From NCBI RefSeq assembly GCF_003149145.1, contig NZ_QGDQ01000001.1:310001-374000 (forward strand): a DNA stretch of 64,000 nt. The letters are read 5' to 3'. Within the stretch, counting starts at the first letter, position 1, and every line of letters starts with the position of its first letter. The notes below the pieces were generated by a model. That model saw nothing but the letters and a program-made list of their open reading frames with translations. It did not search any database and had not been told where the DNA came from. Both the position numbers and the translations under genes were made by a program. Shown here in pieces: positions 41,519-50,907 of this stretch. The stretch comes from Quadrisphaera granulorum (GTDB lineage Bacteria > Actinomycetota > Actinomycetes > Actinomycetales > Quadrisphaeraceae).

Positions 41519-42973
41519 TCACCTCCCTGCGACGACCGCGGGCGCGTCCGGACCGGGCGCGCCCGCGGTCGTCGCGTCGGCCGGGCGCTCGGTGGCGTCG
41601 TCGCAGATGCGGTTCCTGCCCCCCTCCTTGGCCCGGTAGAGCAGGGCGTCCGCGCGCACCAGCGCCGAGGCGGAGTCCTCGCCCGGCCGCTGGCCCACCA
41701 GCCCGCCGGAGACGGTGTGCGGCGTCGGGGTGGCCAGGCGGACGTCCTCGAGGACGGCGCGCGCGACCTCCGGCGAGGCGCCGCGCAGCAGCACCACGAA
41801 CTCCTCGCCGCCCCAGCGGTAGAGGTCCGCCGTGCCCGGGAGCGCCGCGAGCCACGCGTGTGCCGCGTCACGCAGGAGCGCGTCACCGGCTGCGTGCCCT
41901 TGAGCGTCGTTGACGCACTTGAACCTGTCGAGGTCCAGCAGCGCCAAGGCCACGGAGCCGGTCCCTGTGACGGCCAGCTCCTCGAGGGCGGCCGTGCAGG
42001 CGCGGCGGTTGGGCAGTCCCGTCAGCTCGTCCACGTGTGCGAGGCGCTCCAGCTCGGCGGCCTGCTCGGCAGCCGTACGCAGCGCGCCGTGCAGCCGGAC
42101 AGTGCTGAGGACGGCGGTGAGCATCGCTCCCGTGCCCAGCACGCGCCAGTCGACGTCCCACCCGGCCAGGCCCTGGGCCACGAGCGCCGCGGAGGGGAGG
42201 CAGGCCGAGGCGGGCAGCAGCACCAGCACCACGCGGGACCGGACCCGCCGGCGCCGCGCCGGAACGGGGCGCGCCGGGCGTCCTCCGCTCCCGTCGAGCG
42301 CCACCGCCACCGCGGTGAGCGCCCATGCCAGGCCGAAGGGAGCGGCCATCCAGTGGGTCATGGCGTGAGGGGCCCACGCGAGGAGCGCCACGTACCCGGC
42401 GTTGGCGAACAGCAGGAGCGCGCTCCCCGCCTGCAGCGCGACCGCCTGGCCGCGGGACAGCGCCCCCACCAGCACCGCTCGCACCACCGCCAGCAGCATC
42501 ACGAGGTCCAGCACGGGGTAGGCGATGGTGAGGGCCCCCGCCAGTGAGGGCCCGTTGGTCACGACGGGCGGTGCGATGGCCGCCACGATGACGACGGCGG
42601 GCCCGAGCACGACGAGCAGCGCGTCGAAGCTCGCCTCACGACCTGCGGGTCCCGCCGCCACCCAGGCCGCTCTCGCCAGGGCCAGGTACCCCAGCACCGA
42701 GAACACGTCCGACAGGGAGGGCAGCACCGGCGCTCCGTGCTGCCACCAGAGGACGTGGAAGATGGCGTTCGAGCAGGTGAGCAGTGCCGCCGCTGCGGCG
42801 ACCCACCACAGCCGGTGCCGGACAGCCAGCACCAGGAGGACCAGCAGGGGCAGGATCGCGATCACCACGCCGAGCACCGGGCCCACCGGCAGCAGCGGGG
42901 CTGCGCCGACCGCGATGGCGCACGTCGTCGCTGCTGTCACCTCGATGGTGCGTGAGGTGAGGTGCTGCTTCAC
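41519..42973 (-). CDS. Membrane-bound diguanylate cyclase (GGDEF)
   Basis: A 484-residue protein with about nine or ten predicted membrane helices in the first 290 residues. They resemble the MHYT/MASE-like sensory modules but are not assigned. The C-terminal GGDEF domain starts HVDELTGLPNRRACTAALEEL and keeps the active GGEEF signature in YRWGGEEFVVLLRG near residue 405, plus LDLDRFKCVNDAQGHAAGD for metal and substrate binding. No RxxD inhibitory site is obvious. It is the active-looking counterpart to the GGDQF-EAL protein at 23446. Its last codons lie in a hairpin shared with the leuB 3' side. Confidence 0.88.
   Translation of the reverse strand: MKQHLTSRTIEVTAATTCAIAVGAAPLLPVGPVLGVVIAILPLLVLLVLAVRHRLWWVAAAAALLTCSNAIFHVLWWQHGAPVLPSLSDVFSVLGYLALARAAWVAAGPAGREASFDALLVVLGPAVVIVAAIAPPVVTNGPSLAGALTIAYPVLDLVMLLAVVRAVLVGALSRGQAVALQAGSALLLFANAGYVALLAWAPHAMTHWMAAPFGLAWALTAVAVALDGSGGRPARPVPARRRRVRSRVVLVLLPASACLPSAALVAQGLAGWDVDWRVLGTGAMLTAVLSTVRLHGALRTAAEQAAELERLAHVDELTGLPNRRACTAALEELAVTGTGSVALALLDLDRFKCVNDAQGHAAGDALLRDAAHAWLAALPGTADLYRWGGEEFVVLLRGASPEVARAVLEDVRLATPTPHTVSGGLVGQRPGEDSASALVRADALLYRAKEGGRNRICDDATERPADATTAGAPGPDAPAVVAGR
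41529..41575. terminator. 18-bp perfect hairpin between leuB and the GGDEF gene
   Basis: Arms 41529-41546 and 41558-41575 pair perfectly around an 11-base loop. It begins 36 bases after the leuB stop and overlaps the last codons of the convergent GGDEF gene, whose stop codon is at 41519. It could act as a bidirectional terminator. Confidence 0.65.
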
Positions 42974-43114
42974 GCAGGGTCCATCGGAACAGCGGGCGCT
43001 CGACTCGAGGGCGTCGCCACTCGACCACCGATGTGGCCCAGTAGATCTTCCTCATTCACCGCCCGTCCGTCCCGATAGGAGCAGTGATCACGCTGCGTCG
43101 TCGAGGGGTTTGTG

Positions 43115-45091
43115 ATGTGTGGAGGGGACAGCGACACCGCACAGGCCATGCATGACGGCGCTGAGCTCCTGACCGGGCAACCCCGCAGGGCTCGCCCCTC
43201 CCTGGTCGTCGTCAACTACGCCTCGGCGTCGCTGCTCGAGGTCGGGCTCGCGCCGCTCGCCCGTGAGGTGAGGTCTCAGCGGCCGGACGCCGTTGTTGTC
43301 GTCGTCGACAACTGGTCCAGTGCGCCCGAACGGCAGCGCGCTCGGGCGATGGCCGAGCGCGAAGGATGGGTGCTGGTCGAGGCGCCGAACACCGGCTTCG
43401 GAGACGGTGTCAACACGGGGATCGCCGCGGCCCGAGCGGCGGGTGCCGCGGTACATGTAGTGATCAACCCCGACGCCACGGCGAGCGCCGCCGACCTCGA
43501 CGTGCTGCTGCGCCGCGTCGAATCGGATCCGATGCTGCTGGTCGCCCCCGAGGTCAGGACGCCCGAGGGCACGCTGTGGTCGGCGCTGAACGACCTGCAC
43601 CTCGTCGACGGGAGCGTGCGCTCCGCCCGTCACCGTCGCGAGGACGACGCCGTGGTGCCGTGGGTCAGCGGAGCGTGCTTCGCCGTGACCGACCACCTGT
43701 GGGACACCGTCGGCGGATTCCGCGCGGAGTACTTCCTCTACTGGGAGGACATCGACCTGTGCCATCGCGTGCAGCAGGCCGGCGGGCGTGTCGAGGTGGA
43801 CGCCGACGCGGTCGTCATCCACGACGAGGGTGGCACTCAGCGGATGGACGGCCGCGGCTCGGCCAAATCGACGACCCACTACTACTACACGGCGCGGAAC
43901 AGGCTGTTGTTCGCCGCCACCGGCCTCGACCGCCGCGCCCGGGTGCGCTGGATCGCCGCTACTCCGCGTGTCGCCTGGCGCGTCGTGCTCCACGGCGAGC
44001 GCCGGCGGCTCCTGCAGGATCGGCAGCCCCTGGTCGCCGCTGCGCGCGGAGTGCTCGCGGGTCTCCTGCGCCGCTGGGAGAAGCCGGCTGCGGCGCTGCC
44101 GCGGACTACCGCAGATCGGCCCGCCGTCGTCGTCGCCGTGCTCACCTACCGCCGGCCGCGTGACCTCGCCGAGCTCCTGCCGCAGCTGACGGCCCAGCTC
44201 GCCGAGGTGTCCGAACGGGTCTCGCGGGGCCGACTGCTCGTCGTCGACAACGACCCTGACGCGGGAGCGGCCGCGGTGGTGGCAGCCGCGGCGGCGTCAT
44301 CCCCGCCGGGGGTGGAGGTGGTGCACGTCCACGAACCCCGACCGGGTATCGCGGCGGCTCGCGACCGAGCGCTGCGCGACGCCGCGCACGAGGATCTCCT
44401 CGTGTTCATCGACGACGACGAACGCCCCGTTCCGGGCTGGCTGTCCGCGCACCTCGCGACCTGGCGTGCGCGCCGACCCGCCGCCGTCGTCGGCCCCGTG
44501 ACCTCCGCTTTCGCCACCCATCTCGACCCGTGGGTCCAGGCCGGCGGGTTCTTCCACCGACGCCGCCTGCCCACCGGCAGCGCCGTCAGTGTGGCCGCCA
44601 CGAACAACCTGCTGCTCGACCTGAGGGCGGTGCGCGCCGCAGGACTCTCCTTCGACGCGGGCTTCGGCACCGCCGGAGGCGAGGACACCCTGTTCACCCG
44701 CCGGCTGCACGCACGGGGCGGGGAACTGCTGTGGTGCGCTGAGGCCGGCGTGACCGACATCGTGCCCTGCGAGCGCGCGACGCGGCGGTGGGTGGTGCGC
44801 CGGGCCTACAGCAGCGGCAACGCCTGGACTCGGACGGCCGTCTTGATGGCCCCGGGGTCCCTGGCCCGGACGAGCGCGCGTACCGCCGGCGTGGCTCGCG
44901 GCGGCGTCAGGCTCGTCGCGGGGCTCGGACGTCTGGGCGCCGGCGCCCTGCGCCCCGGGGCACGGGGACTGTCGTCGCGCGCTCGGGGTGTCCGCACGGC
45001 CGCACGCGGCGCGGGCATGCTCATGGGCGCCCTGGAGGTCGGCTACGACGAGTACCGGCGTCCTCGCCGCGCAGCGACGGCGCGGCGGTAG
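43115..45091 (+). CDS. Two-domain family 2 glycosyltransferase
   Basis: A 658-residue protein with two GT-A domains. The N-terminal one (residues 25-300) is rhamnosyltransferase-like: SLVVVNYASASLLEV, NTGFGDGVNTGI, VINPDA as the DxD-equivalent, and YFLYWEDIDLCHRVQQAGG. The second (about residues 335-560) has VVVAVLTYRRPRDLAELL, LVVDNDPDAGA, EPRPGIAAARDRAL, VFIDDDERP and GGEDTLFTRRLHARGG. The C-terminal 90 residues are Arg/Ala/Gly-rich. It probably builds a surface polysaccharide. ATG 43115 is used, although GTG 43112 adjoins it. The last 49 bases overlap the opposite-strand glycosyltransferase. Confidence 0.85.
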   Translation: MCGGDSDTAQAMHDGAELLTGQPRRARPSLVVVNYASASLLEVGLAPLAREVRSQRPDAVVVVVDNWSSAPERQRARAMAEREGWVLVEAPNTGFGDGVNTGIAAARAAGAAVHVVINPDATASAADLDVLLRRVESDPMLLVAPEVRTPEGTLWSALNDLHLVDGSVRSARHRREDDAVVPWVSGACFAVTDHLWDTVGGFRAEYFLYWEDIDLCHRVQQAGGRVEVDADAVVIHDEGGTQRMDGRGSAKSTTHYYYTARNRLLFAATGLDRRARVRWIAATPRVAWRVVLHGERRRLLQDRQPLVAAARGVLAGLLRRWEKPAAALPRTTADRPAVVVAVLTYRRPRDLAELLPQLTAQLAEVSERVSRGRLLVVDNDPDAGAAAVVAAAAASSPPGVEVVHVHEPRPGIAAARDRALRDAAHEDLLVFIDDDERPVPGWLSAHLATWRARRPAAVVGPVTSAFATHLDPWVQAGGFFHRRRLPTGSAVSVAATNNLLLDLRAVRAAGLSFDAGFGTAGGEDTLFTRRLHARGGELLWCAEAGVTDIVPCERATRRWVVRRAYSSGNAWTRTAVLMAPGSLARTSARTAGVARGGVRLVAGLGRLGAGALRPGARGLSSRARGVRTAARGAGMLMGALEVGYDEYRRPRRAATARR

Positions 45092-46077
45092 GCGCGCGCA
45101 TGCGCATCTGCTGCTGGCACCCACTCGCGGGCTGACAGGTCCGGGGAGCTGCCTCGGTGGCTTCCGGCGGCGGTGTTCACGGCTGCGGCCAGGGCGGCGG
45201 GTGTCAGGGTGCCCGCGTACTGGTGGACCCACCCGGGGCCGACTTCCCGCGCGAGCAGCTCGTTCACCTCACCGGCCGGAACCAGCACCGGCCGGTCCAG
45301 CGAGAGGGCCATGAGGGCGCTCCCGGAGTTGTGCATGTGGCTGTAGGGCAGGACCACCAGCTCCGACTCACCGATGACGATGGCCAGCTCCGCGTCCGAG
45401 ACGTGCTCGAGTCGCAGCTGCACCCTCGGGTCGTCGGCGGCGAGCGACTCCAGCGAGGAGCGCAGCTGCGCCGTGGACGGCGCCCCTGCCACGCGCAACG
45501 TCAGGGGGCCTGGCACCTGCGAGAAGACCTGGATCAGGTGCTCGACGTTCTTGTAGCGGCGGATCATGCCCGCGTACGCGATCCTTCCGGGGACGGACGG
45601 CGGTTCTTCGTACCGGGCCATCCAGCCGCGGTAATGACCGTGGGGGATGAGCTCCCATAGCTCGCCCTCGGCGGCAGGAGTGACGGTGTTCAAGGCGATT
45701 CGCAGCGTGGTCAGCTTGTCGAGCGCGGCGAGCAGCAGTCGCTGGTGACGCGTCGCCTCGCTGGGTACCTCGAGGTTGTGCACTGTGCGTACCACCGCGG
45801 TCCGTCGCAGCAGCAGGCGCGCGCACAACAACCCCGTGAGTGCCTCGCGCACGAGGGACTTCAGGGGCGAGTGCCCCTGGGCGAGGTTCTCCGGCCAGTG
45901 CAGGTGCAGCACGTCGTAGGAGCCGAAGAGCGCCGTCGACCAGCTGAAGGTGGAGACCTCCAGCGAGCCCTCGTCGGTGAGGGCGTCGTGGAGCATGACG
46001 ATGTAAGGGTTCGTCGTGGGGCGCGGCGGGGGGAACGACTGGAGCACCCGGATGGGTCGAGCGGGGGACGTCGTCAT
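45043..46077 (-). CDS. GT-B fold glycosyltransferase (GumK/family 4-like)
   Basis: A 344-residue nucleotide-sugar transferase. The N-terminal Rossmann half holds [34 protein letters not shown] and [22 protein letters not shown]. The C-terminal half has [76 protein letters not shown], the donor-binding pattern of this superfamily. ATG 46077 is chosen at the first conserved strand; the frame stays open to 46245. It converges on and overlaps the two-domain glycosyltransferase gene, so both probably act on the same glycan. Confidence 0.82.
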   Translation of the reverse strand: MTTSPARPIRVLQSFPPPRPTTNPYIVMLHDALTDEGSLEVSTFSWSTALFGSYDVLHLHWPENLAQGHSPLKSLVREALTGLLCARLLLRRTAVVRTVHNLEVPSEATRHQRLLLAALDKLTTLRIALNTVTPAAEGELWELIPHGHYRGWMARYEEPPSVPGRIAYAGMIRRYKNVEHLIQVFSQVPGPLTLRVAGAPSTAQLRSSLESLAADDPRVQLRLEHVSDAELAIVIGESELVVLPYSHMHNSGSALMALSLDRPVLVPAGEVNELLAREVGPGWVHQYAGTLTPAALAAAVNTAAGSHRGSSPDLSAREWVPAADAHARAYRRAVAARRGRRYSS

Positions 46078-46272
46078 GGTGGGTCGGCGCTGAAGCGGGT
46101 CGGCCGACATCAGTCGGCCGCCGACCGTGCTGCGACCGGTCCTGTGCCCCATCCCTGAGTCATCGGCGCGCTGGCGGCCGGCTGGAGGACACACAGCGCA
46201 CGCGAGGAACTCCGCGAAGGACACTGCCCCGAGAGGAGCACGCACCAGCGACGGTGCACCGCCGGCGCAAGC

Positions 46273-46278
46273 TACGCT
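46273..46278 (+). promoter_or_regulatory. TANNNT box for ilvE
   Basis: TACGCT ends 8 bases before ATG 46287 of ilvE, again the leaderless spacing. Confidence 0.5.
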
Positions 46279-46286
46279 CCCGTAGC

Positions 46287-47405
46287 ATGTCCGCTGACAG
46301 CCTCCAGGCCCCTGCGCCGCTGTCCTTCGAGCGCCAGCCGCACCCCGCTCCCACCTCGGACGCCGACCGCGCGGCCGTGCTGGCCTCTCCCGGGTTCGGC
46401 AAGCACTTCACCGACCACATGGCGCACGCCGTCTGGACCGCTGACGGCGGTTGGGGCCAGGCCCGCGTCGAGCCCTACGGGCCGCTCCAGCTCGACCCGT
46501 CGGCCGCCGTCCTGCACTACGCGCAGGAGATCTTCGAGGGCATGAAGGCCTACCGCTGGGCCGACGGCTCGGTGTGGACCTTCCGCCCGCAGGCCAACGC
46601 CGCCCGGTTCGCGCGGTCAGCGCGCCGCCTGGCGCTGCCCGAGCTGCCCGAGGCCGACTTCATCGCCTCTCTCGAGGCCCTCGTGGCGGCTGACGAGGCC
46701 TGGGTGCCCACCGGCGGCGAGACCAGCCTGTACCTGAGGCCGTTCATGTTCGCCTCCGAGGCCTTCCTCGGCGTGCGCCCCGCGGCCAAGGTCGACTACC
46801 TCGTCATCGCCTCCCCGGCCGGCGCCTACTTCACCAGCGGCCCCCGCCCGGTGAAGCTGCTCGTCAGCCGCACGTACACGCGCGCTGCCGCCGGCGGCAC
46901 CGGCGCCGCCAAGTGCGGTGGCAACTACGCCGCCAGCCTGCTCGCCCAGCAGGAGGCCTACGCCGCCGGTTGTGACCAGGTGGTCTTCCTCGACGCCGCC
47001 GAGCAGCGGTGGGTGGAGGAGCTGGGCGGCATGAACGTCTTCCTCGTCACCGCAGACGGCCGCCTGCTCACCCCCGAGCTGACCGGCTCCATCCTCGAGG
47101 GCGTCACACGAGACTCCATCCTCGAGATCGCGCGCGACATGGGCCTGGAGCCCGTCGAGCAGCGCATCGCCCTCGACGACTGGCTGTCGATGGTCGCCAG
47201 CGGTGAGGTCACCGAGGCCTTCGCGTGCGGCACCGCGGCCGTGGTCACCCCCATCGGCAGCTTCGTCGACGGCGGTGGCACCAAGCCGGCCGCGGCCGAG
47301 ACCGAGGTCGCCGGGAAGGTCACCGAGGCGGTCCGCGCCACCCTGCTCGACGTCCAGTACGGCCGCGCCGAAGACCGCCGCGGCTGGATGCACCGCCTCG
47401 TCTGA
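46287..47405 (+). CDS. ilvE: Branched-chain amino acid aminotransferase
   Basis: PLP enzyme for the last step of Leu/Ile/Val synthesis, 372 residues, class IV fold of the larger BCAT type. The PLP lysine is Lys209 in [18 protein letters not shown]. Other family stretches are [18 protein letters not shown] near residue 75, [17 protein letters not shown], and [17 protein letters not shown] near 318. ATG 46287 follows the -10 box. cimA starts 20 bases downstream with its own ribosome site, so the two form an operon linking transamination and 2-ketobutyrate supply. Confidence 0.96.
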   Translation: MSADSLQAPAPLSFERQPHPAPTSDADRAAVLASPGFGKHFTDHMAHAVWTADGGWGQARVEPYGPLQLDPSAAVLHYAQEIFEGMKAYRWADGSVWTFRPQANAARFARSARRLALPELPEADFIASLEALVAADEAWVPTGGETSLYLRPFMFASEAFLGVRPAAKVDYLVIASPAGAYFTSGPRPVKLLVSRTYTRAAAGGTGAAKCGGNYAASLLAQQEAYAAGCDQVVFLDAAEQRWVEELGGMNVFLVTADGRLLTPELTGSILEGVTRDSILEIARDMGLEPVEQRIALDDWLSMVASGEVTEAFACGTAAVVTPIGSFVDGGGTKPAAAETEVAGKVTEAVRATLLDVQYGRAEDRRGWMHRLV

Positions 47406-47425
47406 GGCAGAGGAGACGACCTGCG

Positions 47426-49078
47426 ATGAGCACCCCGAGCACGACCCGGACGACGGCGACGACGACCGACGTCCAGGTCTACGACACGACGCTGCGCGAC
47501 GGCGCGCAGCAGGAGGGGCTCAACCTCTCCGTCGCCGACAAGCTGGCCATCGCCGCCCGCCTCGACGAGCTGGGCGTCGGCTTCATCGAGGGCGGCTGGC
47601 CGGGGGCCAACCCGCGCGACACCGAGTTCTTCGCCCGCGCCCGCACCGAGCTGCCGCTGCGCCACGCGGTGCTCGCGGCGTTCGGCGCCACGCGCCGGGC
47701 CGGCGGCTCGGCGGCCACCGACCCGCAGGTGCAGGCGCTGCTCGACGCGCAGACCCCGGTGGTGACGATCGTCGCCAAGAGCCACGTCGGGCACGTGAAG
47801 CTCGCGCTGCGCACCACCGAGGAGGAGAACCTCGCCATGGTGCGCGACACTGTGGAGCACCTCGTGGCGCACGGCCGGCGCGTCTTCCTCGACGCCGAGC
47901 ACTACTTCGACGGGTACGAGCTCGACAGGGACCACGCCCTCGCCGTCGTCCGCACCGCCGTGGAGGCGGGCGCGGAGGCCGTCGTCCTGTGCGACACCAA
48001 CGGCGGGCGGCTGCCGCACGAGGTCGAGGAGGTCGTCGCGGCGACGCTCGCGGCATCACCCGAGGGCACCCGGGTGGGCATGCACGCCCACAACGACTCC
48101 GGCTGCGCCGTCGCCAACTCGCTGGCGGCCGTGCGCGCCGGCGCCACTCACGTCCAGGGCTGCGTGAACGGGTACGGGGAGCGGACGGGCAACGCCGACC
48201 TCGTCGTCGTCGTCGCCGACCTGGTCCTCAAGCTGGGCCGCCAGGTGGTGCCCGCTGAGTGCCTGGGCGAGGCGACCCGGATCGCCCACGCCGTCGCGGA
48301 GATCACCAACGTGGCGATGTACGCGCGCTCGCCGTACGTGGGCGCATCGGCCTTCGCCCACAAGGCGGGGCTGCACGCCAGCGCCATCCGCGTGGACCCC
48401 GACCTCTACCAGCACACCGACCCGACCGCCGTCGGCAACGACATGCGCATGCTCGTCTCCGACATGGCCGGTCGCGCCTCCATCGAGCTCAAGGGCCGCG
48501 AGCTCGGCCACGACCTCGCCGGAGACCAGGACGTGCTGTCTCGCACGGTCGCCCGGGTCAAGGAGCTCGAGCTGGCGGGGTGGACCTTCGAGGCCGCCGA
48601 CGCCAGCTTCGACCTCCTGCTGCGCGAGGTCCGCGAGGGCGCCCGCCCCAGCTACTTCGAGGTGGAGAGCTGGCGCGCGTTCATCGAGCACGGCAAGGGC
48701 ACCGGCCCGACGTCGGAGGCCACCGTCAAGCTGCGCGCCGGCGGCCAGCGCCTCGTGGCCACCGGCGAGGGCAACGGCCCGGTCAACGCCCTCGACGCCG
48801 CGCTGCGCCAGGCGCTCATCCCGGTGTACCCGCAGATCGCGGGGCTCGACCTGACCGACTTCCGGGTGCGCATCCTCGACGCCGACGCGGGTACCGACGC
48901 CACCACGCGCGTGCTCATCGACACCACCGACGGACGGGCCACGTGGACGACGGTGGGCGTGGCCCCCAACCTCGTCGAGGCCTCCTGGCAGGCCCTGGTC
49001 GACGGCATCACGTACGGCCTGCTCAAGGCTGGTCTGCCGGTGCCCTCGGCCGTTCCAGCTGCCCCGTCTCCCGCCTGA
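47426..49078 (+). CDS. cimA: (R)-Citramalate synthase
   Basis: HMGL-like/LeuA-family enzyme of 550 residues. It fits the citramalate synthase subfamily that joins acetyl-CoA and pyruvate to make threonine-independent 2-ketobutyrate for isoleucine. Motifs: [19 protein letters not shown] near residue 17, [17 protein letters not shown], the metal motif [16 protein letters not shown] near 217, and [12 protein letters not shown]. The C-terminal LeuA dimer/allosteric domain (about 420-535) has [22 protein letters not shown] precedes ATG 47426. LeuC and LeuD/LeuB can serve the later steps of this route. The alternative, 2-isopropylmalate synthase, is less likely from the length and start motif. Confidence 0.9.
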   Translation: MSTPSTTRTTATTTDVQVYDTTLRDGAQQEGLNLSVADKLAIAARLDELGVGFIEGGWPGANPRDTEFFARARTELPLRHAVLAAFGATRRAGGSAATDPQVQALLDAQTPVVTIVAKSHVGHVKLALRTTEEENLAMVRDTVEHLVAHGRRVFLDAEHYFDGYELDRDHALAVVRTAVEAGAEAVVLCDTNGGRLPHEVEEVVAATLAASPEGTRVGMHAHNDSGCAVANSLAAVRAGATHVQGCVNGYGERTGNADLVVVVADLVLKLGRQVVPAECLGEATRIAHAVAEITNVAMYARSPYVGASAFAHKAGLHASAIRVDPDLYQHTDPTAVGNDMRMLVSDMAGRASIELKGRELGHDLAGDQDVLSRTVARVKELELAGWTFEAADASFDLLLREVREGARPSYFEVESWRAFIEHGKGTGPTSEATVKLRAGGQRLVATGEGNGPVNALDAALRQALIPVYPQIAGLDLTDFRVRILDADAGTDATTRVLIDTTDGRATWTTVGVAPNLVEASWQALVDGITYGLLKAGLPVPSAVPAAPSPA

Positions 49079-49083
49079 GCAGC

Positions 49084-49551
49084 GTGAGCGAGGACCAGCC
49101 CGACCAGCCGGTGGTCGAGATGTGGACCGACGGCGCCTGCAAGGGCAACCCCGGCGTCGGCGGCTGGGGCGTGCTCATGCGCTCCGGGGAGCACACCAAG
49201 GAGCTGTTCGGCGGTGAGGCCACCACCACGAACAACCGCATGGAGCTCACCGCCGTCATCGAGGGCCTGGGGGCGCTGAAGCGCCGCTCGACGGTGCTGC
49301 TGCACGTCGACTCGACCTACGTCATGCAGGGCATCCAGAGCTGGATCGCCGGGTGGAAGCGCAACGGGTGGCGCACGGCGTCCAAGCAGCCGGTGAAGAA
49401 CGCCGAGCTGTGGCGGGCCCTCGACGAGGCCGTCGCCCAGCACGACGTGCAGTGGCGCTGGGTGAAGGGCCACGCCGGCGACCCCGGCAACGAGGCCGCG
49501 GACGCCCTCGCCAACCAGGGCGTCGCCCAGGTCCGGTCCGCCGCCCGCTGA
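49084..49551 (+). CDS. rnhA: Ribonuclease HI
   Basis: RNA:DNA hybrid endonuclease of 155 residues, E. coli RNase HI type. The catalytic carboxylates are visible: Asp16 in [17 protein letters not shown], Glu54 in [13 protein letters not shown], Asp76 in [12 protein letters not shown], and the final Asp in [17 protein letters not shown]. The basic handle loop is present ([11 protein letters not shown]). The GTG start at 49084 lies 5 bases after the cimA stop. Its stop codon falls inside a 17-base tandem duplication. Confidence 0.95.
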   Translation: MSEDQPDQPVVEMWTDGACKGNPGVGGWGVLMRSGEHTKELFGGEATTTNNRMELTAVIEGLGALKRRSTVLLHVDSTYVMQGIQSWIAGWKRNGWRTASKQPVKNAELWRALDEAVAQHDVQWRWVKGHAGDPGNEAADALANQGVAQVRSAAR

Positions 49552-49581
49552 CCGGCAGACGTCGCTGACCGGCAGACGTCG
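49548..49581 (+). repeat. 17-bp tandem duplication across the rnhA stop codon
   Basis: Two perfect copies of CTGACCGGCAGACGTCG. The first contains the rnhA TGA, so the second lies wholly in noncoding DNA. The unit length is not a multiple of three. Confidence 0.95.
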
Positions 49582-49593
49582 CTGAGCTGGTGG

Positions 49594-49684
49594 GGAGGCT
49601 CACGTCCGGTGGGGTAGCTGGCGTCCGCCTCCGGGCCTGGATCCGGACGTCACGCTGCCCACCGGACGCCAGACTGCCCACCTC
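49594..49684 (+). repeat. Palindromic intergenic repeat, copy A
   Basis: A roughly 90-base element whose ends carry inverted CACGTCCGGTGGG/CCCACCGGACGCC motifs and which contains two more GCGTCCG/CGGACGT half-sites around GGATCC. It aligns over most of its length with copy B at 50815-50905. The remaining part of this gap (49685-49796) shows no further structure I can name. Confidence 0.75.
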
Positions 49685-49796
49685 TGCCGGCCGCGCGTCC
49701 GCCCACAGTGCGCTTGCCGCACCGCATCCGCGGCGTGCTGTCCACCGGCGTCACGAGGGCCCCGCGAGCGAGGCACGGGGAGCGCCACGGTGAGGC

Positions 49797-50812
49797 GTGC
49801 CTCCCTCGTCCCGCGTGCCCGCCGCGCTCGCCGTGCTCGGTGGCGTCGCGTCCTACGCCTCGTTGGCCAGCGCCACCAGCAGCGCGGCAGTCGCGAGGGC
49901 GCTCGCTTCGGGCAGCGTGGTGAGGGTGCTGCCCGGCGTCCTCACCGCGCCGGACCACACCGACGGACCACGGATCCGTCAGCGCGCCGCGCTCCTCTTC
50001 GCGGGCTCGCCGGCGGCGCTGTCGCACACGACGGCGCTCGGCCTGTACGGACTGCCCGTGCCCGCGGACGTCGCGGCGGCGGCAGTGCACGTCGTCGTCC
50101 CCCATCCTCGACGCCGCACGGTCCCGGCGTCCGAGGCCTGGCGGCTGGAGCTGCACCGCAGCCGCGCCGACCGGGACGGGGGCTGCGTGACGGGCTCCAG
50201 GTGGTCTCCGCCCCGCGCGCCGTCGTGGAGAGCTGGTCGCTGCTGACCGGCAGCGACCAGCGGGCACCGGCGCTGGTCGGCGTGAGGAAGCGGCTGTTGA
50301 CGGCCGCCGACCTGGACGACGAGCTCACCGCGCGCCGGCAGGTGGCCGGCGCTGCCGAGCTCCGCCAGCTGGTCGGGAAGATCCGGGCCGGCTGCCGCAG
50401 CGAGCTGGAGCTGTGGGGCTACGACCACGTCTTCACCGGACCCGAGTTCATGCACCTGCGCCGGCAGGTCGAGGTGGTCGCCGCCGGCCAGCTGTCCGTC
50501 CTGGACGGCTACGACGAGGCTGCTGCGCTCGCCGTCGAGCTTGACGGGCGGGCCTACCACGACTCACCGTGGCAGCGGGAGCGCGACATCGCCCGAGATG
50601 CACGGGTGGCGGGGCTCGGCGTCCAGACGCTGAGGTTCTCGCACCGGCGCCTGACGACCGAGCCGGAGGCCTGCCGTCGGGAGGTGCTGGAGGTGGCCGC
50701 CGTGAGGAGGGCGCAGCTGGCCGGCGCGGACCTGCCGGTGGTGGTCGAGCTGGCAGGGCGTCGGGGAGGCGCGCCGCGGCTGTGGCTGCAGCCTGGGCGA
50801 TCAGCGGGGTGA
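49797..50812 (+). pseudogene. AbiEi-like/DUF559 protein gene with a frameshift
   Basis: Two frames together make one protein of about 338 residues. The first (from GTG 49797) holds an N-terminal AbiEi-like part: SSAAVARALASGSVVRVLPGVLTAP, RAALLFAGSPAALSHTTALGLYGLP, VHVVVPHPRRR. After the G5 run at 50178-50182 homology moves to the other frame: LRDGLQVVSAPRAVVESWSLL, then a DUF559/Vsr-like nuclease end CRSELELWGYDHVF, LAVELDGRAYHDSPWQRERDIARDA. Adding one G to that run gives DRDGGLRDGL, joining both parts. It is either a single-base deletion or a sequencing error. Relatives are actinobacterial orphan proteins of unknown role. Repeats A and B flank it. Confidence 0.75.
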
Positions 50813-50814
50813 GA

Positions 50815-50905
50815 GGTGGGCAGGCTGACGTCCGGTGGGCAGCCTCGCGTCCGCTTCCGGCCCCGGATCCGGACGTCAGCCTCCCCTCCGGACGTCAGCC
50901 TCCCC
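50815..50905 (+). repeat. Palindromic intergenic repeat, copy B
   Basis: Fills the gap between the DUF559 frame and the response regulator. It contains TGACGTCCGGTGGGCAG, a GCGTCCG site, GGATCCGGACGTCAG and a further CTCCGGACGTCAGCCTCCCC. It closely resembles copy A with the same GGATCC centre. Confidence 0.8.
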
Positions 50906-50907
50906 GG

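Noticed and set aside
47426-49078. leuA (2-isopropylmalate synthase)
   Set aside because: Length and N-terminal pattern [17 protein letters not shown] fit the citramalate synthase subfamily better than actinobacterial LeuA.
49797-50246. Independent 149-aa protein gene
   Set aside because: It stops abruptly after the point where homology moves to the other frame, so it is better read as the first half of a frameshifted gene.
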